Shown here: piece after piece, positions 55,533-64,000 of the stretch
Layout: each line of letters starts with the position of its first letter
How positions within the stretch are numbered: the first letter of the stretch is position 1
NCBI GenBank assembly: GCA_964036155.1
Contig: OZ038422.1
Coordinates: forward strand, 55,141,201-55,205,200
Source: Diploscapter coronatus
Taxonomy: Eukaryota; Nematoda; Chromadorea; Rhabditida; Rhabditidae
Reading direction: 5' to 3'
DNA: 64,000 nt
Made by a program: the position numbers and the translations under genes
The notes under the pieces: generated by a model
The model's input: only the letters and a program-made list of their open reading frames with translations
Databases searched by the model: none
What the model was told of the DNA's origin: nothing

Positions 55533-58500
55533 TCAGAATGAATGTTCATCTTCGTTGTCCTCGGGAGCCAGTGGGTCAGTCTCTGCGTGCGAGGAGTGCC
55601 TCGAAAGTGAGTCAGGCTGGGGAGTCCTCGTGTTGCCGCACATCTCCATACCCATCGAGTCGTCCATCTGCATGGGCAGCAAATAGGGCGGGGCATTGTT
55701 GGGTATCGACTGATTCTGGTGCGGCTCCATCACATAGGTTGGCTCGCTGTCTGATTCTGGCCGATTCAGTATGTACGATCGCTGTAAAATAAACGATGAA
55801 CGTGTATATTTATAAGTATTGAACTAAAGATCCTATTTTCGATAATGCTCAATCTTATCATGCTGCTTCATGCTTCTTTACAAAGTATATAATTTCTCCC
55901 AAAATTTTCTTTCACCCAGTTTAAATATAGCTTCATGAAATTACTCGACAATAGTCTAACCATATGATTTCAAAAGTTCGGATTAATTTTGTCTTATTTT
56001 GGAGTTTCATTCTTTTGCTATGTCAAATTTGAATTTGGTACGATAAAATATGCGCTAATGATATGCAACTTGCCTGTCTGAATTCCTCACTGGCGTCTTT
56101 GGCGATGTGCTGCACGATCTGAGAGAATGTGGGTCGTTTTGCAGGGGAATATTGCCAACACTGTCTCATTAGTTCGTACCTATGATAAGATAATTGTTAT
56201 TTGAAATAATAGTGTAAGTGAAAAGTACCAATAATCAGGACAATCCATAGGCTTATCCATGATTTTCCTCGAAACTCCGATGTACGAGAGAACTTCATCG
56301 TTGCCGAGTCCCTGATACGGTTGCTGGCCGAGAGTCAACATTTCGTACAGGACAACACCGTACGACCTGAATTAAATGACTACTAATGTCATAGTATCAG
56401 AAAGAAGACTTGATATTTTTCACTTCCTTCAAAAAGCCTAAAATAATGATATAAAATTCAACGAACCAAACATCGCTCTTGGAATCGAATTTTCCGTCCT
56501 TCAGCGATTCAGGAGCCATCCACCTGTAAGTTCAAATGCTCATATTCAGTTGTTTTAAATTCGAATCCGACTTTAAGCCGAGTTTGAAATTCCATTACTG
56601 TCAACATTTCAAATAGGAGCCAATTTTGTTCCCAGAGATACTCTCTTCCCGAATTGAAGAGGCCTTTAGCAGCTCTCTTTTCCCATCACTCGTTTCTTTT
56701 TTCAGCACTTTGAAAAACGCGCCCTCGGCGTTTCTTCCTACCCTTAGCGATGGGGAGAGTGAGACCGCGAAGCGGGTGGCGATAGAAAGGAGCTACGGAG
56801 GCAATTCGTAAATGTGCTGATGTCGTGAGGACGTGCGCTATAGTTAGGCATAGAAGAGAGAAGGAAAGTAAGGCGAAATAGTGGGCAGAGATAGCTCACG
56901 ACATCATAACATTTACGAGTTGTCAGCTAGGGGTGGAGCGAGCTGATGGAGGTCCCGTCAATTGGGGATGAGAGTAAATAATATCGCTTATGAAATTGCT
57001 ACCTGACAGGCATCAACCTCTTCCCAGTCGGTTTGTAATATTCGTGATAATACAAGTCTCTAGCCATTCCAAAGTCTCCTATCTTCACTGTTAAATTCTC
57101 GTTTACCTAAAATATTTGTGGTAAATTACCGAGAGTAAAACACTTTTAGAGTTGGCAAATGCATTGAAAATACCTTTAAATTTCATACGATCATACAATA
57201 TTTTAATATGTGCATGAGCATTTAATTGGTATTGGATAGAGTTTAGGTTTTAGTTGAAAACTACTTATCAATGAAAATGGAAGATTTTCAATGTTATGCG
57301 AACGTATTCAAATTTTGTCTCTAATTCTCATACCATGCAATTTCTGGCAGCCAAGTCTCTGTGAACGAATCGAATGCTCTCGAGATAGGCCATTCCATCT
57401 GCGATCTGTGCCGCCCATTCGTGGTACTGCTCCTTGGTCGGCACGGGCGAATTGTCCTTATTCTCTTCAGCTCCCGGCCTACGCGATCGAAGGTAATCCC
57501 TCAGATTGCCCTTGGACATCATTTCCATCACGACCAGCACCGGCTGTCCATCAGACACAACTCCGAGCAGCTTGATGATGAAACTCGAGTTGAATTGCTT
57601 CATCACATTAGCCTCTATAAATTTAAATAAAATTATGGAAAGACGAAATGTTGAAAATTACCCAGCAAGAAATGAATTCGCTCCGCAGGCCCAGCACTTT
57701 CAGCGACTGTTTTGATAGCGCATTCTCCGAACGAAATTCCACTGATCGATGTCACACTCGCCACTGTTTGGCCTCTGAAGGTAAATGAATTCAACTCATT
57801 TCATCATTAGTCTTTTCCGTTGTTAGCCGTGGATAATAATCTAGATGTATTAATTCAACAAAGAAAATACATTCAATCAAACTAGTCTTCTCCGAATCAA
57901 ACCCCACTTCCTTACCGATACACCTTTCCGAAAGTGCCATGTCCGATTTCATCTTCTAGAATCAAGTCGCTCCTCTTCAACTCCCATTCGTCCGCCTTGT
58001 AGACCTCGTTCTGCGAGAGATATTCGGGATTCGCAGAAATCAGCTGAGTTGCATATTCCTTGACCTGAAAGTTCTCTATTAGTTTTACTTTCTTTTCTAT
58101 CGCAATTCGTACCTTTCCTCCATAATATCTTCTAATTGCATAGAAAGCGATCAGGCCGAAAGCTGCCAGAAGGATGAGAATTGCTAGCAAGGCGAATATT
58201 ATTCGCTAAAATGAAGAATATGGACATTAAGCTGAAGAGTTTTCTCGAAATTACCCAGAAAGTCCAGAATCTCGGGCTATAAACGGCCACTGTTCTCGAA
58301 TATTCAGAGGGAAGTGAAACACCGGCTAAGGAAATCGTTTGCAGGGAAACTCTGAAAGGATAAATTTTCTTTAATTTAGTTTTTTTCCAAATAAACAGAA
58401 AATACTTGTATTCTCCATCGGTCAGTCTTTTGACGATAACTCCCTTCTTGTCCGAAGTCCAATTGCTCTCGGATGCACTCTGACAAACCGAAAGGGGGAT

Positions 58501-61500
58501 CTATAAAATATTTTAAATTAATAATGCATTATTTATCTTCATCGAACTAATTTCCTGTTAAAACAAAATTTAGATTAAGATTAAATTGACACTTCTCCTC
58601 TTCTCTACATTCATCATACGCTCCTCTTTCACACACAATAAATTTGAATTTAGAAAGAATATATAAAGTGAAGAAGAGTATATCAATTGGTTATTTTTGA
58701 TGAACTACAATTTGAAAGCATATTCGTTGTAAATGAATAGAATAGTTCAACTCACGGCTTCAATGGCAGTGTTGTTAAGGATGATCCAGTATCCGAGCAC
58801 CCCTCCATTCGGCTGCAGCGGCTTTTTCCAAGTGATTTGGATCGAGGAAGTCGATCGATTCAGAATCTGCACATTGATGGTTGAGGCATCCACTTCGTCT
58901 GCGTGGACTGAAAATAAAAGAAATATAAATTCTTCTTTATCATTTTATGAAAGAAAAATTTCTTGAGAATAATATTCTAGAAACCAAGATTTGTATGAAA
59001 AATTGGAAATATCTAAATTTCGACTTTGACAGAAATGTGTTTGAAATATCGGTTGCGATTTAGAACTCTTCTTTTTTCAATTGAAATAATCGCTTTCGTT
59101 AATGGTTTGGAATTCTTAGGGCACCTAGGGAATGTTACGGCATTACAACCTTACAATATGAAAAATAATATGTAGGAATAAAATAGGTTAGAGTGATGAT
59201 AGAAAACGCTCCATTTTTGCGTACTATTTTTCGTGCTGTAATGTTGTAATGCCGTTAGGTATCCAAGTTGCCACTTCTAAGCATTTTCACTTTTGGATAT
59301 CTTTGATTTTATATATTCAAGAAGTAAAATCTTCCTACTTAATGATTTGGTCTTGATGATCCGTTGTGCTTTCATAGGAGGAGAGCACGAATTGTCGTGC
59401 ACCTTTACATCTTGACATGCAGAGACAGAGATCTAAATATAGAATTTCGCTGGAAATCATTTTGTTTCCAAGTCTTACTGAATAATCAGTGTGGTGTTTG
59501 AGGGTGTCGAGGAGAATGAACGTGTCAGTGACATTTTTCCTCATGGGTGACTCCATCATCATCTGGTGCTTCTCTACATTCGCCACAGACTTCTCTGCCT
59601 CCTTCACGAATTTGGACTGGGTCGTTCCCTTCTCTTCCTCCTTCCCTTTCTCAGTTTTGTTGTCGATCTGCGTCGATTCCTTCTCCTTGTTTTCGAGTGC
59701 ATCCAGAATGGCTCGTTTCGATCGCTTCTTTCTGAAATTGAAAGATAAGATTTGAAGTTTTGCTTCAAGGATGATCGAATAAAATTTTTGTAATTGAATT
59801 GAATTGAACATCCGATCAACCTCGTCTTGAATAAAATAATATGAATTGACAGGAAATAAAAGAAGCGGATGCAGAGAAATGCAAAACAGAAGTAAGTAAA
59901 AATGAAGAGGCGAGCACAACGACAACATCTTCATCGATCCACATTCTGCTGCTGATAGAAGATGCAGCACGACCGCAATCACAATACTTGTTTTCTGTCA
60001 TTCAGCCTACATTTCTGCAGATTCATAGTCGATTCCTTCCCAGTCATCCAGACTGTGCCTGATGGTGTGTTTGGCCCTGTTCATCTCGATTCTCCTCTCT
60101 TCTCCAGCCTCGACTTCCCGTTTGCTTCTCGCCTCATTCACTGCCTCTTCATGAGGCTGGTAGCCCGCACATCGTTCAGGGTCAAAATTCACGTCGCAAC
60201 TGCAGGGAATATCAAGGTTTTTAGAAAAAAAAATGAGGAATTAAGCGAGAATTGTGAACCAAATGGGGAGATTATTGAATGGAACTTTAATGATGGAAAG
60301 TAGTAGGCCGAACTTACTTTTGCACGAATACATAGTTCTGAATAGTGTTCTCGAATTCAGCATTTTTCTCCACGTTCGACTTCTTGTTTTCCAATGACTG
60401 AAACTATCATTGGTTTATTTTAAAGTTAGAGTTTTCTCAGCATTTTCGATTCCAATCGGTACTAATTAGTATTGTAAATGTTGGCAACGAGTTCATAATA
60501 CCGAACACACTCTTCCATCCTTCTCACAAAAATGCCTCTGCTCGAAATAGGGAGAGTCACCTTTCTCCCACATTTGCTTACGCGTACGTATGCTTTCCTC
60601 TTTCTTCTCCGTTCCTGAAGGAAGGAAAGAATGAACAAAGGCAGGGAGTGAAATCGAGCTTTCCTTCTTTCAGAGAGGGACATAAATTGTAAGGAGAATG
60701 GAAGAGTACGAAAAGAAAAGATTTAGAATAAAATACTTTCGAAATTCCATGATCCCGATAATGGAATTATTTTTCACCCCAGAAAATGAAATATTGGCTC
60801 ACATTAGCCGAGCATTCACAACAGCCCTTGGCAGCACAAGTATTGGCTGGAGTTGGAGTGATCATGGAGACAAGACTCTCTCCACTGCCCGCTGGATTTG
60901 GAGAAGATGTGGTTGTGGCTGATTGGGAAGAGGCAAGAGGATCTGATGATAGAGCAGAAGCACCGTGACGATGTGACGAAGGGTTATCTAAAATCAGTCA
61001 ATTAATTGAAACGGTAAATAATGCATATTCTTACGAGAATCGCAAACAGTTTTGGACTGGGCCTCCAAATTTGGATGAATGGCTCTCCAACTCACGACAT
61101 AGTGCGTTACAACGCCATTTGGTCGAATTGGTTTCTCCCAGACAAGTCTGCAAGATTTGAAATTTTTCGAGAAAAGCAATTACAGGTCGAAAATCATCAG
61201 ATGCCTAGATACACGAAAATGCAAGTGAAGGAATAAGTGTTGATAAACCTTTAACTCCTTACTTGATCTTGTTGCTATCAATTTCAATTTCAGCGTCCTT
61301 TATTCTGGGAGGGTCAGGAGTAGAGAAATTGGTTGTGACAAATCCAATTTGACTGACGGAATTGCGAGCTCCTTCGTGACGAACGATCTGAGTTTGGACG
61401 TAGAACGCATAGCTGAAATTTGGCTATGAAAAGGCGATCAAATTAATTTCTTACGTGGTATATGGTTTGATATTTTCATTTGCGACAGTCACGACCTCCC

Positions 61501-64000
61501 TATCGCGACTCTTGGTGGTGATGTTCTGTTCCTCCTCTGTCGCGAATGTCTCTGTGTCGTCGGATATCTTGACCTCGTGGAATTGACTGTTCCAGGAGTC
61601 CGAACAGGCAGAGCGATCGTCGTCCCGAGTCATATTCGGATCTGCGAATGGCACTTCCTTGTAGAACACCTGAATTTAATTAGCCTGCTATAATTTCCCC
61701 CAATTCACTTCATCGTTTTGTTACTTTTTTCTCGTTTCGATAGTATTTTTCTCGAAAGTTATGGTATTTTGTACACCATTTCTTTTTTACAGTCTGGCAA
61801 ATTTATCATGGTAAGCTGAGCGATAACAGTGCAATTGTATCACCTCATAGCCCAGAAACTTTCGATGGTCCATTGAAGCCGTATCAACCGGGTCCCATGA
61901 AAGAGTGAATGAATTCGACAGAGCGAAGTCCACTGTCACGTTGAAGGTCGAATCTTCGCCTGAAAGGTCTCGCCAGTGCAACTTTCTCAGGATAAATCTA
62001 ATGGTAAAAGCCGAATGAATTCAATTCTAAATTTTAAGGCTATGTCATTGAAAAATAAGAATGCAAATGACAACCCCACAACTAACTCCAATCTATCGTA
62101 ATTTGCAATTTTAATTGGATTAAACTTACAAATGGCCTTGTCTCCATTGCTGTTGGGGCTCTGGTCCTCCTCACTCATTTCGTGTCGTCTGTCCATTTTG
62201 TCGAACAACTGTTGAATTTGATGGAAGCACAACATTCGATTATTTTGGAACTAAAATTATCATTTGAAAAGCTGTGATGAAGATTGTTTGCATTTGAAGG
62301 TAAAGTTTTCAATGTTTTTACTCCTTTTATAATTTCATGAAAATTTTCTTTCTAACGTGATAAAGAGAAAATTTAGTCGAGAAGAATGGAAAAAGACGAA
62401 ATATAAAATTCAAATTATTGTAGTGTCAGGCAAAAAATCATACCTGCATGTACCCATGATCAACAGTCAAGTGCAAATTGTTGTCGAACAACTTAACCAG
62501 GTTCACGTTCTCGAAAACTACCAGTGAATATTTCTTCCTGAACATATCAAACTGAACTTTAACTTCGACTGTTTTATACCTGTAAAGAATTTCTCCCGTG
62601 ACTCTCTTGAGACTTTTGAACATGTAGAGATTGACGAAGGCAGGCGAAAAACGAACCATCAAATACCTGAAAATAGTTATATTTTAGAAGAAAAAAAAAG
62701 TCGAGCAAATTACCCTTTAATAGTCTGAATCTTGCCGAAAGCAGCAGTGAGTTGTTCAGGAGCGATACTGTCCAGGCCCATCTTCAACTCAATTTCAAGA
62801 AACCCATCAATTACATGGCACTCTGATAGGGATTTGGCCTATAAATTCAGAAAACCATAGATTTTCTTTCAACAACTTTAATACCCTCTGTAAATTGTCG
62901 ATAGTGACGTTTCCAGCACAGACTCGAATGCACTCGGAAATGCATCGCTGACAAAACGAGGGGTTAGCTGGGTCTGAAGGAAAGAACTTATTAGGAAAAG
63001 AAAAGTCCAATTTCACCCTCTTCATAGTTAGTAGGGCATTGATAGTGACATTTGCCATTGATCGCCTTCCACCGCTCCTGCTTCTTTCCATACGGACGCA
63101 GTCTGAAAGAATTCGATTTTGCACTAGCAGTATTTCGTAAATAGTAATGGAAAAAGTGTTTAGCTTAAAATAGTGAATTTTCATTAAAGTATGCAAATGT
63201 TTACTTTGTGCAGGAATCGCGAGTCACGCATCTTCGGTCCAACAAAGAGAACAGCGGTTTCGGGCAGGAAGTCACACAAACGCCCTAAAGTTGTTAGTTT
63301 ATTTGGAGGAATTTGAAATGTCCTTACATTATGAGCGATGTTTCTGCAGGAATAGCATTGTGATGGGTCGTTGGGTTTTTTGCATCCAGACAGGCACTGC
63401 TCATGACATCGACTGCCATCAGAATCTGCACAGCCAGGCCCAAGACTGCCATTCTCGTATCGCTCGTGGTCGCAGGCTTTCTGGCAAACAGTCTCATTCC
63501 AGCAAGCCTGCTGTTTATCTCCCAGTTTTGTCTTCTTGTACCTACACTTGCTCGAGTTCAAATCGGTCTCGCAATTGCTGACTTCGCACACTGAAAAGAC
63601 AAACTTTAGATCGTTATAATATCTCAAAGAAGCAACCAAATTTACTACAGAAGACAAATTACACGCGAGAATTTTATTTATTAGTAGTCAATTATTCTCA
63701 TTTCTACCTCTTCCGGTTTCAGTCATGCTGGTCTCTGCGGCATTGTCCACGAATATGTCGTTGACAGGCCCGGCAACGATGTGCTTCCAGTCGATCGACC
63801 GTGCTCTGCACAGCATTTTGTTCTCCGCAATCCGCACTCCACCATTTCGAATAACTCGCAAATTCGGCAAGGAGATCTGAAAATACAAAATTATTTGCCG
63901 AAAATTTGAAGAAAATCTCACATCCTCGAGGTGATCGTTGCTGTAGATGACGAGTGCGTAGTGCTGAATGAGCGACTGTCCGCCGATGACTCGCAGATTC
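55533..64000 (-). CDS. daf-2: insulin/IGF-type receptor tyrosine kinase (DAF-2 family), 5' end outside window
   Basis: 31 exons in the window (minus strand): 63922->64000, 63708-63876, 63328-63590, 63205-63284, 63017-63102, 62885-62973, 62714-62838, 62580-62666, 62444-62537, 62087-62250, 61844-61997, 61455-61669, 61263-61412, 61035-61147, 60803-60987, 60318-60397, 60011-60199, 59479-59731, 59339-59432, 58756-58907, 58406-58500, 58255-58351, 58113-58205, 57916-58064, 57662-57774, 57334-57614, 57003-57106, 56467-56523, 56229-56366, 56074-56179 and 55533-55781; 1,433 aa visible, all phases closing. Order: end of L1, furin-like Cys-rich region, L2, FnIII domains, insert region with the AAKGCCEC cluster and basic cleavage site KKRSKR, TM helix, juxtamembrane NPEY (PTB-binding type), then kinase. 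Kinase landmarks: [20 protein letters not shown], YYxxYY activation loop, APES. The tail after the kinase is only ~80 aa. It is a cell-surface receptor for insulin-like peptides acting through PI3K/AKT in the known family. Confidence 0.97.
55782..56073 (-). other. GC-AG intron before the last insulin-receptor exon
   Basis: The donor is AGACAG|GCAAGT and the acceptor TTTTACAG|CGATCG, both in phase 0. No GT donor is available without losing conserved kinase residues. Confidence 0.7.
56802..56922. repeat. foldback element in an insulin-receptor intron
   Basis: The arm at 56802-56829 (CAATTCGTAAATGTGCTGAT...) pairs with the arm at 56895-56922 with about 4 mismatches over 28 bp. The loop is ~65 nt and purine-rich. 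Confidence 0.6.
59120..59272. repeat. foldback/MITE-like element in an insulin-receptor intron
   Basis: Arms of about 48-54 nt. The best core is TTACGGCATTACAAC...GAAAAATA at 59135-59167, against its reverse complement at 59225-59257. The similarity extends outward to GGCAC / GTGCC-like ends. It sits between two exons (59339 and 58907). Confidence 0.6.

Noticed and set aside
59335..59982. 215-codon minus-strand ORF covering insulin-receptor exons
   Set aside because: It reads through real introns. Splicing at 59432-59479 restores the family-like [10 protein letters not shown] segment, which the unspliced frame destroys.

Overview
This window is eukaryotic and reads as nematode genomic DNA. 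The genes are split into many small exons. Most introns are 42-80 nt with TTTCAG-type acceptors. Two 7TM genes belong to nematode chemoreceptor families (Sre-like and Sri/Srh-like), and one gene is an insulin/DAF-2-type receptor. I cannot name the species. All gene models were built by hand from splice sites, reading-frame phase and conserved protein motifs. In the main models every exon phase closes, which is the strongest support available without tools.

Left part (1-12.7 kb): the 3' end of an unknown gene (+), then an EEF1AKMT2/EFM4-like lysine methyltransferase (+) at operon-like spacing. Next come a single-pass membrane protein with a PPxY tail (+), an orphan coiled-coil protein (-, with a 580-bp TIR element in one intron) and an Sre-like chemoreceptor (+).

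Middle (12.7-30.7 kb), all on the minus strand. Read 5' to 3' on that strand, from high to low coordinate, the order is: an Ig-EGF-transmembrane (neuregulin-like) protein, the replicative helicase subunit MCM2 with an apparently shortened C-terminus, an equilibrative nucleoside transporter with one non-AG splice acceptor, a secreted Ser/Thr/Pro-rich protein with an internal furin-type site, and an Sri/Srh-type chemoreceptor.

Right part (30.7-64 kb): a 5.7-kb divergent intergenic region, then a 17-kb, 37-exon gene (+) for a ~1,769-aa protein I cannot assign to a family. Its centre is an array of tandemly duplicated, phase-2-flanked exons, including two copies of a higher-order A-C-D-D exon block. 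Tail-to-tail with it lies the insulin-receptor gene (-), present from the end of the L1 domain to its stop; its 5' end is outside the window.

Cross-cutting observations: three GC-AG introns among about 140 placed, several foldback/MITE-like elements in introns, and pyrimidine-rich tracts upstream of most genes, polarised to the sense strand of the downstream gene. These tracts produce long spurious ORFs. The tandem-exon gene is the best candidate for something undescribed.
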